Source of the DNA: Sulfuricella sp. | GTDB lineage: Bacteria > Pseudomonadota > Gammaproteobacteria > Burkholderiales > Sulfuricellaceae | NCBI GenBank assembly: GCA_023266195.1 | Contig: JAHFRP010000005.1 | Span: 62,001-126,000, forward strand | Reading direction: 5' to 3' | DNA: 64,000 nt | Part shown: piece after piece, positions 52,566 to 60,625 of the stretch | How positions within the stretch are numbered: the first letter of the stretch is position 1 | How the letters are laid out: every line of letters starts with the position of its first letter | Notes under the pieces: model-generated | Databases searched by the model: none | Seen by the model: only the letters and a program-made list of their open reading frames with translations | What the model was told of the DNA's origin: nothing | Translations under genes and position numbers: made by a program

Positions 52566-52662
52566 ATTTCTTTTAAGCCATGGATTTTTTTATACAATGT
52601 CATTATCATTTCAACTGGTGAAACAAGATAACCAGATCGAAATATGTCAAATCGGAGGTTCG

Positions 52663-53139
52663 ATGATTTTATCCCGCACTAGCCAGTATGCCATCCAGGC
52701 GCTGATTTACGTAGCCACCCAACCGGCGGGCGAGCCGATCCTTAACCGGAAAATAGCCGAATATCTCGGCGTGCCGGCGGCTTACCTCGCCAAAATCATG
52801 CAAAGCCTGTGTAAGGGAAATCTGCTTTATTCTTTCCGCGGCCGCCAAGGTGGGTTTTGCTTGCGCGAGGGCGGGGAAAAGACCGACCTGATGCAGATTG
52901 TGTCCTTGATAGAGGGCGTCGGCTTTACCGAGTATTGCGTGCTGGGCTTGAAGGTGTGCAGCGATGAGACCGCTTGCCCGATGCATACGAAATGGAAGCC
53001 GATCAAGGAAAGAATCGTAAGCTTGCTGCACGAGCAGACGCTTGATCGGTTGGCTGTAGCCGTGAAAAGCGGCAAATACCGCATCTGCGATTTGCCGATG
53101 GCGATGATGGGTGCGGAAATCGGCCCGGCCGGGGTATAA
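52663..53139 (+). CDS. Rrf2-family transcription regulator with Fe-S cysteines
   Basis: 158-residue winged-helix regulator (IscR/NsrR/RirA group). The helix-turn-helix lies at residues 27-60. The cluster cysteines are C92-X6-C99-X5-C105 (YCVLGLKVC, TACPMH), near the C92/C98/C104 of IscR. ATG 52663 follows TCGGAGG; longer frames upstream are not used. It directly precedes the SCO gene and the FNR-type gene and may sense NO, O2 or Fe-S status (inference). Confidence 0.88.
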   Translation: MILSRTSQYAIQALIYVATQPAGEPILNRKIAEYLGVPAAYLAKIMQSLCKGNLLYSFRGRQGGFCLREGGEKTDLMQIVSLIEGVGFTEYCVLGLKVCSDETACPMHTKWKPIKERIVSLLHEQTLDRLAVAVKSGKYRICDLPMAMMGAEIGPAGV

Positions 53140-53140
53140 T

Positions 53141-53764
53141 TTGTCCGCCGGTGTCCGTCAGGGGCTACGTGCGCTGTCGGCAGCTTGTCTGCTGGTGCTG
53201 GCTATGCTGTCCGGCTGCACGGGAAAGAGCGGCCATGCGCCGGAGCCGTTCATTGCGGCTGATATTACAGGCGCGAATTACGGCAGCGATTTCGCGTTGT
53301 TCGACCATCACGGCAATAAACGGACGCTGGCGGATTTCAGGGGCCAGGCAGTTCTGCTGTTTTTCGGCTATACCCATTGCCCGGACGTCTGCTTGACCAC
53401 CCTGTCCGATCTGTCTATGGTGAAGCAGCGGCTGGGGAATGATGCGGCGCGGGTGCAGGTGCTTTTCGTGACGCTCGATCCGGCTCGCGACACGCCGGAA
53501 AAACTGGCCGGCTTCGTGACTTATTTCGACAAGGATTTTTTGGCCTTGTACGGCGACGACGCAGCTATCGCGAAAACGGCCGGGGAGTTCAAGGTGTATT
53601 ACAGTAAGCACGATTCGGGTTCCGCCGCCGGCTATTTTCTCGACCACAGCGCGGGTGTTTACGGTTTCGATTCCCAGGGCCGCCTGCGGTTGTTTATCAG
53701 TTACGGCAGTGAGCTGTCGGCGATCGTGCATGACGTGAAATTGCTTTTAGGCGAAAAACCATGA
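53141..53764 (+). CDS. SCO1/SenC-family copper chaperone lipoprotein
   Basis: Periplasmic thioredoxin-fold protein that delivers copper to haem-copper oxidases. It has a lipobox (VLAMLSGC), then GYTHC80PDVC84 as the copper CXXXC, and a later conserved histidine in FLDHSAGVY. The start is TTG 53141 after GGGG; an in-frame GTG at 53111 overlaps the Rrf2 gene. A TATAAT at 53135-53140 lies just before it. The stop overlaps the next ATG. Confidence 0.9.
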   Translation: MSAGVRQGLRALSAACLLVLAMLSGCTGKSGHAPEPFIAADITGANYGSDFALFDHHGNKRTLADFRGQAVLLFFGYTHCPDVCLTTLSDLSMVKQRLGNDAARVQVLFVTLDPARDTPEKLAGFVTYFDKDFLALYGDDAAIAKTAGEFKVYYSKHDSGSAAGYFLDHSAGVYGFDSQGRLRLFISYGSELSAIVHDVKLLLGEKP

Positions 53765-54522
53765 CAGCTGCTGTGCGAATGATGCCCACTCGACCGCTGG
53801 CCGCCCGTGCCGCGGATAGCGAGGTTTGCTCCCCGGTTACGTGCAGGGATTGCGGCATTTACGGCCTGTGCCGGGAAGTGAACGGCCCCGATGTCGATCT
53901 GCGCCTGCTCGAAACCATCGTCAGGAACCGCAAGCTGTTCAAGCGCGGCGAATTGCTCTACCGGATCGGCGAGCCTTTGCGCGCCATCTACGCCATCCGC
54001 TGCGGTTCGGTAAAAACCTATGTGCTGACCAACGACGGCCGGGTGCAGATTACCGGTTTTCACATCACCGGCGAGCTGCTCGGACTGGGCGCCATCGCCG
54101 CAGACCGCTACACCAGCGAAGCGCGCGTGCTGGAAACCACCATGGTGTGCGAAGTGCCCCTCGACGTGCTGGATGCCTACAGCAACGAAATCCCCTCCAT
54201 CCGCTACCAGATGCTCAAGATCATGAGCCAGGAAATTCTCGACAACCAGGAACTGATGCTGCTGCTCGGCAAGAAAAATGCCGAGGAGCGCCTGGCCACC
54301 TTTCTGCTCAGTTTTTCCCGGCGCTTCCAGCGGCGTAGCTACTCTCCCACCAAATTCAACCTGAGCATGTCGCGCAGCGACATCGGCAACTACCTCGGCA
54401 TGGCCGAGGAAACCGTCTGCCGCGTATTCTCGCGCTTCCAGGATGACCAACTATTGACCACCGAGCGGCGGCAAGTGCAGCTGCTCGATCTCGACCGGCT
54501 CAAATCGATCGCCCGCGGCTGA
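53761..54522 (+). CDS. fnr: FNR-type oxygen-sensing transcription regulator
   Basis: CRP/FNR regulator of 253 residues. N-terminal cysteines C23, C28, C31 and C37 (CSPVTCRDCGIYGLC) with C130 (TTMVCEVP) supply the oxygen-labile [4Fe-4S] ligands. The cNMP-like beta-roll and a helix-turn-helix SRSDIGNYLGMAEETVCRVF follow. The recognition helix has ETVCR where E. coli FNR has ETVSR. FNR-like boxes before ccoN, ccoG and 63437 are its likely targets. Confidence 0.93.
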   Translation: MTAAVRMMPTRPLAARAADSEVCSPVTCRDCGIYGLCREVNGPDVDLRLLETIVRNRKLFKRGELLYRIGEPLRAIYAIRCGSVKTYVLTNDGRVQITGFHITGELLGLGAIAADRYTSEARVLETTMVCEVPLDVLDAYSNEIPSIRYQMLKIMSQEILDNQELMLLLGKKNAEERLATFLLSFSRRFQRRSYSPTKFNLSMSRSDIGNYLGMAEETVCRVFSRFQDDQLLTTERRQVQLLDLDRLKSIARG

Positions 54523-54829
54523 GTTTTAGAGGCCAGTCGTTCTGCGGTTTCCGAGCATTTTAATCGGATACGCGGGTATTAATTAAAACCTGTTTGGTTG
54601 ACCCAAGTCAGTGAACCATTGTGTGTTTGGGGTTATATTACCCAGCGTTGGGTCAGATGGCGGCGGTTCGCGCTATCCGGCACAGTTCTAATGGGGGTGG
54701 CGTGCATCTGCTCGGGAAGAATGGGCCGGATCGCGCTTTTGGACGTGAGCGATACCGGGAAGGTCGCATCGAAGTTTGCCGGGCTTGCCCGCGTCCGAAC
54801 GCCGGTTTATTTATAGCAAGGAGAGAATT
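54523..54829. other. fnr-ccoN intergenic region, 307 bp
   Basis: No gene is supported here. It holds the FNR-like box and -10 described separately (54598-54639), and then about 180 bp of probable 5' leader up to ccoN. The leader contains the near-repeat CCGGATCGCGC and a short GC-rich dyad around 54781-54803. No riboswitch fold was recognised. Confidence 0.5.
54598..54639 (+). promoter_or_regulatory. Predicted class II FNR promoter of ccoNOQP
   Basis: TTGACCCAAGTCAG at 54598-54611 matches the FNR consensus TTGATNNNNATCAA in its TTGA and TCA core. The -10 TATATT lies at 54634-54639. The box centre at 54604.5 would be about 41.5 bp upstream of a start near 54646, the spacing typical of FNR-activated promoters. 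Confidence 0.7.
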
Positions 54830-56263
54830 ATGGCATCGGTTGCGATAGGGAGCAGCGAGCAATACAACTACGATGTTGTTCGCAAATTTACCATCATGGC
54901 CCTGATCTGGGGAGCCGTCGGCATGCTGGTCGGGGTGTTCATCGCCTCGGAGTTGGCGTGGCCGTTTTTGAACTTCGATTTTCCGTACATCACGTTCGGC
55001 CGAATCCGCCCAGTGCATACCGGCGCGGTAATTTTTGGTTTCGGCGGCAGCGCGCTGTTCGCTACTTCCTATTACGTGGTGCAGCGCACCTGCCAGGCCC
55101 GGTTGCTGTCCGACGGCATGGCTGCCTTCACCTTCTGGGGTTGGCAACTGATCATCGTCCTCGCCGCCCTGGGCGACGTGCTGGGTTACTCCCAAGGCCG
55201 CGAGTACGCTGAAATGGAATGGCCGATCGACCTCCTGATCGCGGTGGTGTGGGTAACCTACGCCATCGTCTACATCGGCACCATCATGAAGCGCAAGGAG
55301 CCGCACATCTACGTGGCCAACTGGTTCTACCTCGCCTTCATCCTGGCGGTCGCCTTGCTGCACATCTTCAACAACCTGGCGATTCCGGTCAGCCTGACCA
55401 AGTCCTATCCGCTGTTCTCCGGCGCCCAGGATGCCATGGTGCAATGGTGGTACGGCCATAACGCGGTGGGCTTCTTCCTGACCGCCGCCTTCCTGGGCAT
55501 GATGTACTACTTCGTGCCGAAGCAGGCCGGTCGCCCGATCTACTCCTATCGCCTGTCCATCGTTCACTTCTGGGCGCTGATCTTCATGTACATGTGGGCG
55601 GGCACCCACCACCTGCACTGGACCGCGATTCCCGACTGGACCTCGACCCTGGCCGCGACCTTCTCCATCATGCTGCTGATGCCTTCCTGGGGCGGTATGA
55701 TCAACGGCATCATGACCATGTCCGGCGCTTGGGACAAGCTGCGCACCGACCCGATCCTGCGTTTCCTGATCGTGGCGCTGTCCTTCTACGGCATGTCCAC
55801 CTTCGAAGGCCCGATGATGTCCCTGAAGGACGTGAACGCGCTGTCCCACTACACCGACTGGACCGTGGGCCACGTCCACTCCGGCGCGCTGGGCTTCGTG
55901 GCGATGATTTCCTTCGGCACCATTTACCATCTGATTCCCCGTCTGTGGGATACCAGGATGTTCAGCACCAAGCTGATCACCGTCCATTTCTGGCTGGCCA
56001 CCATCGGCACGCTGATGTACATCACCGCGATGTGGATCTCCGGCATCATGCAGGGCCTGATGTGGCGCGCTTATGACGATTTCGGCAACCTGCAATATTC
56101 CTTCGCCGAGAGCGTCGCCGCCATGCATCCCTACTACGCGATGCGCGCCTTGGGCGGAGCGGTGTTCCTGACTGGCATGATCCTGATGCTCTACAACTGC
56201 TTCATGACCATCAGCCAATCGAAGAACGTTCCGGCCGGCGGCCTGGCAACGAGCGCGGCGTAA
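54830..56263 (+). CDS. ccoN: cbb3-type cytochrome c oxidase subunit I
   Basis: Catalytic haem b/b3-CuB subunit of the high-affinity oxidase. The 477-residue protein has about twelve helices. Metal-ligand histidines are visible in [28 protein letters not shown] and [13 protein letters not shown] 54830 follows AAGGAGAG at 54818-54825; the frame is open slightly upstream. It heads ccoNOQP. Confidence 0.97.
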   Translation: MASVAIGSSEQYNYDVVRKFTIMALIWGAVGMLVGVFIASELAWPFLNFDFPYITFGRIRPVHTGAVIFGFGGSALFATSYYVVQRTCQARLLSDGMAAFTFWGWQLIIVLAALGDVLGYSQGREYAEMEWPIDLLIAVVWVTYAIVYIGTIMKRKEPHIYVANWFYLAFILAVALLHIFNNLAIPVSLTKSYPLFSGAQDAMVQWWYGHNAVGFFLTAAFLGMMYYFVPKQAGRPIYSYRLSIVHFWALIFMYMWAGTHHLHWTAIPDWTSTLAATFSIMLLMPSWGGMINGIMTMSGAWDKLRTDPILRFLIVALSFYGMSTFEGPMMSLKDVNALSHYTDWTVGHVHSGALGFVAMISFGTIYHLIPRLWDTRMFSTKLITVHFWLATIGTLMYITAMWISGIMQGLMWRAYDDFGNLQYSFAESVAAMHPYYAMRALGGAVFLTGMILMLYNCFMTISQSKNVPAGGLATSAA

Positions 56264-56328
56264 ACGGGGATCTGGATGAAACTGGCGATGCCTCGCGGCG
56301 CGGGGCATCCCAAAGCATAAGGAAAGCG

Positions 56329-57084
56329 ATGATGGATCATTCGAAAATCGAAAAGAATCTGGGGTTGATGCTGGTGATGGTGCTGTTCGCCATCAGTATC
56401 GGCGGGTTGATAGAAGTTGTGCCGCTGTTCTTCATCCAAGGCACGGTCGAAGACGTGAAAACGGCCGAGGGGATCAAGATGGTTCGCCCCTACAGCCCGC
56501 TGGAGCTGCGCGGCCGCGACATTTACATCCGTGAGGGCTGCTATCTGTGCCACTCGCAGATGATTCGCCCGTTCCGCGACGAGGCGATGCGCTACGGCCA
56601 CTACTCGCTGGCCGCCGAGTCGCAGTACGACCATCCGTTCCAGTGGGGTTCCAAGCGTACCGGCCCCGATCTGGCGCGCGTCGGCAAGAAGTACTCCAAC
56701 GAATGGCAGGTGCAGCACTTGACCGCGCCGCGTTCGATGGTGCCCGAGTCGGTGATGCCGAATTACCCCTGGCTGCTGGCCAATGACCTGGATTACTCCG
56801 ACGTCGGCGACCGTATGGCTGCGCTGCGCATCACCGGCGTGCCGTATTCCACCAACAAGGCCGAGTACGACCGCAACGTCAAGGATTTCGGCGCGGAAGT
56901 GGCGAAGCAGCTGCATATCCCCGACGCCCAGAAAAGCCTGATCGAACAGGCGCAGACCGGCAACTATGACGGCAATGCGGCCAACGTGTCCGAAATGGAC
57001 GCGGTGGTGGCCTACCTGCAGGTCCTGGGCACCATGGTGGATTTCAGCAAGCTCGATAACGACGCTTTCGTGAAATACCGCTAA
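56329..57084 (+). CDS. ccoO: cbb3-type oxidase subunit II (monohaem cytochrome c)
   Basis: 251-residue membrane-anchored cytochrome. An N-terminal helix ([21 protein letters not shown]) precedes the haem c site C71-YL-C74-H75. Axial methionine candidates are in [13 protein letters not shown] 56329 and ATG 56332 are both possible after AAGGAA. Confidence 0.96.
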   Translation: MMDHSKIEKNLGLMLVMVLFAISIGGLIEVVPLFFIQGTVEDVKTAEGIKMVRPYSPLELRGRDIYIREGCYLCHSQMIRPFRDEAMRYGHYSLAAESQYDHPFQWGSKRTGPDLARVGKKYSNEWQVQHLTAPRSMVPESVMPNYPWLLANDLDYSDVGDRMAALRITGVPYSTNKAEYDRNVKDFGAEVAKQLHIPDAQKSLIEQAQTGNYDGNAANVSEMDAVVAYLQVLGTMVDFSKLDNDAFVKYR

Positions 57085-57095
57085 GGGAGAACATC

Positions 57096-57257
57096 ATGGA
57101 ATGGCTGATGTGGTTTACCAAGCTGGAAAACACCAAGCCCCTCGGGCTGCTGATTTTCTTCATCACTTTCTGCGCCATCCTGTTTTACGTGTTCGGCGAC
57201 AGGAAGCGCGGGGAGCGGCTGGAGGCACATAAAAACATGCCGTTTCAAGACGATTAA
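57096..57257 (+). CDS. ccoQ: cbb3-type oxidase subunit CcoQ
   Basis: 53-residue single-helix protein (helix about residues 15-33, LGLLIFFITFCAILFYVF) with a basic GDRKRGERLEAHK tail and QDD end. It fits CcoQ, which stabilises the complex. ATG 57096 follows AGGGAGA and lies 11 bp after ccoO. Confidence 0.93.
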   Translation: MEWLMWFTKLENTKPLGLLIFFITFCAILFYVFGDRKRGERLEAHKNMPFQDD

Positions 57258-57280
57258 ATATTGACGCAAAGGAATCGATC

Positions 57281-58204
57281 ATGAGTCAGGGAAATACGCA
57301 GCACGCAAACACCACCGGCCACGTTTGGGACGACGATTTGCAGGAGTACAACAACCCCCTGCCGAGCTGGTGGCTATGGGCGTTCTACCTCACGATCATT
57401 TTTTCGATCGTGTACTGGGTGCTTTATCCGGCTTGGCCGATGGGCAAGGGTTTTACCCCCGGCATTTCCACCATCACCTACAAGAACGACAAGGGCGTGG
57501 AGAAAACCACGCACTGGAGTACTCGCGCCTTGTTGATGAAGGATTTGCAGGAGGCCCGCGAAATGCAGAAGCCTTATTTCGATAAGGTGGCTGCGACGCC
57601 TTTCGACCAGATCGCAAAAAGTCCGGATCTGTCCAATTTCGTGGCGTCTGCCGGCAAGGTGTTGTTCTCGGACAACTGCGCCGCCTGCCATCAAAGCGGC
57701 GGCCAGGGCAAAATGGCTTTTGCGCCCAACCTGACCGACGACGACTGGATCTATGGCGGCACCTACGACAAGATTCAGGCCACCGTCGCCAGCGGGCGCC
57801 ATGGCATCATGCCGCCCAAGGGTGGCGCGAACCTGAGCGACGCCGACATGGACAACCTCGCCAACTACGTTCTCAGCCTGTCCGGCGAGCCGAGTGACGC
57901 CACCAAGGCGGCAGTCGGCAACGAGCTGTTCCACGGCAAGGCCACCTGCTTCAGCTGCCACGGCGCGGACGGCAAGGGCAACCAGGATATCGGCTCGGCC
58001 AACCTGACCGACAAGATCTGGCTGTGGGCCGACGTGCCTGGCGCCGGTTCCGCCGACAAGAAGGTCGCGGCGGTCAAAGCGGTCATCGCTTCCGGCCTGA
58101 ACAAGGGTGTGATGCCCGCCTGGGGTGGCCGTTTGAGCGCCGACCAGATCAAGTTGTTGACGGTTTACGTGCACGACGTGCTCGGCGGCGGCAGCAAGAA
58201 GTAA
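57281..58204 (+). CDS. ccoP: cbb3-type oxidase subunit III (dihaem cytochrome c)
   Basis: 307-residue membrane-anchored dihaem cytochrome c that feeds electrons to CcoO/N. An N-terminal helix (WWLWAFYLTIIFSIVYWVLYP) is followed by haem sites C133-X2-C136-H137 and C223-X2-C226-H227. ATG 57281 follows AAAGGAA. A strong terminator follows at 58231. Confidence 0.97.
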   Translation: MSQGNTQHANTTGHVWDDDLQEYNNPLPSWWLWAFYLTIIFSIVYWVLYPAWPMGKGFTPGISTITYKNDKGVEKTTHWSTRALLMKDLQEAREMQKPYFDKVAATPFDQIAKSPDLSNFVASAGKVLFSDNCAACHQSGGQGKMAFAPNLTDDDWIYGGTYDKIQATVASGRHGIMPPKGGANLSDADMDNLANYVLSLSGEPSDATKAAVGNELFHGKATCFSCHGADGKGNQDIGSANLTDKIWLWADVPGAGSADKKVAAVKAVIASGLNKGVMPAWGGRLSADQIKLLTVYVHDVLGGGSKK

Positions 58205-58230
58205 TCAAGTATAGAGTAGCAGACCGACGG

Positions 58231-58265
58231 AAAGACCCCGGCCTTGCGGACGGGGTCTTTTTTTT
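58231..58265 (+). terminator. Rho-independent terminator after ccoP
   Basis: AAAGACCCCG (58231-58240) and CGGGGTCTTT (58251-58260) form a 10-bp stem with a 10-nt loop followed by a T-run to 58265. It ends ccoNOQP, so ccoGHIS needs its own promoter. Confidence 0.93.
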
Positions 58266-58283
58266 ACCGGGCACAATTTTGAA

Positions 58284-58325
58284 TTGATATTTGTCAGTGT
58301 AATTATTAGAACATCCTGATATTCT
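58284..58325 (+). promoter_or_regulatory. Predicted class II FNR promoter of ccoGHIS
   Basis: TTGATATTTGTCAG (58284-58297) is a near-consensus FNR site. TATTCT at 58320-58325 is a candidate -10, giving a start near 58332 with the box centred about 41.5 bp upstream, as at ccoN. Confidence 0.65.
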
Positions 58326-58390
58326 CGGCTGGACTGGAACGATCTTGATTACGGTTTGCCAAATGTCCAAAATGGTCGGGGGAGTGAATA

Positions 58391-59836
58391 GTGAAAGTGG
58401 AAAACATGCAAGCAGGGACAGAGTCCGAGGCGTTGTTTCAAAAGCGGATCCCGATCTACACCCGATCGGTCAAAGGCACGTTTCGCTCGTTCAAGACCGC
58501 GATGCTGCTGTTGGCCTTCGCGGTTTACTTCGGGCTGCCCTGGCTGCCATGGGCGCGCCACGACGCTCCGTCCCAGGCCGTGTTGTTCGACATGGTCGGC
58601 CGGCGTTTTTTCATCTTCGACATGGTTTTTTATCCGCAGGACCTGATTTCGCTCTCGCTGCTGCTGTTCATCGCGGCGGCGTTTCTGTTTTTCGTGACGG
58701 GCCTGGTGGGGCGCGCTTTTTGCGGCTATTTCTGCTTCCAGACCCTGTGGACGGACGCTTTCATGTTCATTGAAAGCTGGGTGCAGGGCGAGCGCCCGGC
58801 CCGCATCCGGCTGCACAAGCAGGCATGGAATGCGGAAAAGATCGGCAAATACACGCTGACCCACGCGCTGTGGCTGTTGCTGTCGTTCCTGACGGCCTAT
58901 GCCTTCGTCATGTACTACGGCTATGCGCCGGAACTGACCCAGCGCTTTTTCTCCGGCAGCCTGCCGTTCGTGGCCTATTTCACGGTGCTGATCCTGACTC
59001 TGACCACCTACGCCGCCGCCGGCCTCGCGCGCGAGCAGGTGTGCACTTACATGTGCCCCTATGCGCGCTTTCAGGGTGTGATGTACGAGCCGGAGACCCT
59101 GGCTCCCTATTACGACTTCCAGCGCGGCGAAGGCACGGCCGGGCACGCCGTGCCGCGCGAGGGTTCGAAGACCCGCGAGGAACGCCAGGCCAAGGGCGTC
59201 GGCGACTGCATCGATTGCGGTTTTTGCGTGCAGGTCTGCCCGGCCGGCATCGACATCCGCAAGGGCTTGCAATACCAGTGCATTTCCTGCGGCCTATGCG
59301 TGGACGCGTGCAACAACATCATGGATTCGGTCGGATTCCCCAAGGGGCTGATCCGCTACGACTCCGAAATCAATATCGAGAGCAAGAATCCCGGCAAGCC
59401 GCACCTCGATCTGCTCCGCCTGCGCACGGTGGGCTACGGCGCCATGATGCTCGTGATGGTCGGGGCGCTGGTGTACAATGTCGCCACGCGTTCGGATGTC
59501 CAGATATCGATCCAGCCGGTGCGCCAGCCGCTGTTCGTGGTGATGTCCGACGGAGATATCCGCAACCGCTATCAAATCCACGTTACCAACAAGACGCTGG
59601 ATGTGCAGAAATACCGCATCTCGGCGCAAGGCATCCCCGACGGCGCGCTGGACCTGGGGGAGATGCGCGAAGTCAGCGTGCGCCAGGGCAAGAGCGTGAT
59701 GGTGCTGGCGAACGTCAAGTTAAACCCGGATATGGCGAGCAAGATCAGCGACGTCGAATTCGTCATTACGCCGTTGAGCATGCCCGCCCAGGCCGTGACG
59801 AAAAAAGTCCGCTTCTACGCTAAACACGAAGGATAG
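58391..59836 (+). CDS. ccoG: CcoG/RdxA, cytochrome c oxidase accessory Fe-S protein
   Basis: 481-residue polytopic ferredoxin-like protein, a cupric reductase of cbb3 assembly. About five helices carry CGYFCFQT and CTYMCPYARFQ. Two [4Fe-4S] motifs follow (CIDCGFCVQVCP and CISCGLCVDACN). The C-terminal part is an extracytoplasmic Ig-like fold. GTG 58391 follows GGGAG; ATG 58406 is an alternative. Confidence 0.95.
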   Translation: MKVENMQAGTESEALFQKRIPIYTRSVKGTFRSFKTAMLLLAFAVYFGLPWLPWARHDAPSQAVLFDMVGRRFFIFDMVFYPQDLISLSLLLFIAAAFLFFVTGLVGRAFCGYFCFQTLWTDAFMFIESWVQGERPARIRLHKQAWNAEKIGKYTLTHALWLLLSFLTAYAFVMYYGYAPELTQRFFSGSLPFVAYFTVLILTLTTYAAAGLAREQVCTYMCPYARFQGVMYEPETLAPYYDFQRGEGTAGHAVPREGSKTREERQAKGVGDCIDCGFCVQVCPAGIDIRKGLQYQCISCGLCVDACNNIMDSVGFPKGLIRYDSEINIESKNPGKPHLDLLRLRTVGYGAMMLVMVGALVYNVATRSDVQISIQPVRQPLFVVMSDGDIRNRYQIHVTNKTLDVQKYRISAQGIPDGALDLGEMREVSVRQGKSVMVLANVKLNPDMASKISDVEFVITPLSMPAQAVTKKVRFYAKHEG

Positions 59837-59839
59837 CCA

Positions 59840-60625
59840 GTGACGACAACGTTGTTCGGAGGGGCGGTGCTGATCGCCCTGCTGTTTTTTGGATTGCGGC
59901 TGACAGGCATTTCAAACTACTGGCGCGGCGTCATCAGCGGCGCGTTGCCGACCATGGCGATCATGGCGTACAGCCTGATCCATTGGCCCGGCGCGGACGT
60001 GGTGGCTTTGCACCTGGCCATGTACGTGGCGACGGCGACCGTGCTGACCCTGACCGGCGAGCGCAAGAAAGGGCAGCCGCTCACGTTTCACTGGATTCCG
60101 ATGATCTTCGTCGCCTTTTTCGTGATTCTGGCCGTGCTCATGGCGAGTTTCGTCTCGATCTCCGTCGGCGGCCTGCCGAACTTCGTCACCAAATGGGCGC
60201 TGCCGAATGCCGCGGACAAGACGGTCCACACCGCATTTTCCGGTGTGGTTCCGCATGACGAGGCCGCGGCCAAGATGGTCAGCCAATATATGAACAAGTC
60301 CGCCCGTCAGCGTCAGCTCGGCTGGAATATCGAAGTGGCCGGCCTTGAGCAGCAGTTCAAATTGAATCAGCCGACGGATATCACCGTGAGTGCCCGCGAC
60401 GGCGCGCAGCAGCCGCTCGAAGGGGCGACCGTGAAGCTGATCGTCAAGCACCCGGCCGATGCCGCGGACACCGGCAAACTCGCTACTCTGGCAGCGTTCG
60501 CGCCCGGCCAATATCGCGCCAGCGTGACGATGGACCGGCCGGGGCAATGGGTGGCCGTGCTGCAAATCGCGCGCGGGCCGGATGAGGTTGAAACGGCAAA
60601 AGAGATTACCGTTTACGGGGACTGA
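59840..60625 (+). CDS. ccoH: CcoH/FixH-like assembly protein with extra N-terminal helices
   Basis: 261-residue membrane protein, longer than the usual roughly 160-residue FixH. Three hydrophobic segments (about 5-20, 30-60 and 85-108) precede a FixH-like periplasmic domain with FKLNQPTDITVSARDGAQQPLEGA and ending in a Trp-rich strand (RPGQWVAVLQIARG). GTG 59840 follows AAGGA. The stop overlaps the ccoI ATG by one base. Confidence 0.82.
   Translation: MTTTLFGGAVLIALLFFGLRLTGISNYWRGVISGALPTMAIMAYSLIHWPGADVVALHLAMYVATATVLTLTGERKKGQPLTFHWIPMIFVAFFVILAVLMASFVSISVGGLPNFVTKWALPNAADKTVHTAFSGVVPHDEAAAKMVSQYMNKSARQRQLGWNIEVAGLEQQFKLNQPTDITVSARDGAQQPLEGATVKLIVKHPADAADTGKLATLAAFAPGQYRASVTMDRPGQWVAVLQIARGPDEVETAKEITVYGD

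Noticed and set aside
53111-53140. GTG 53111 as the SCO start
   Set aside because: It would overlap the Rrf2 gene by 29 bp and adds a non-signal N-terminus; TTG 53141 gives a normal lipoprotein signal.
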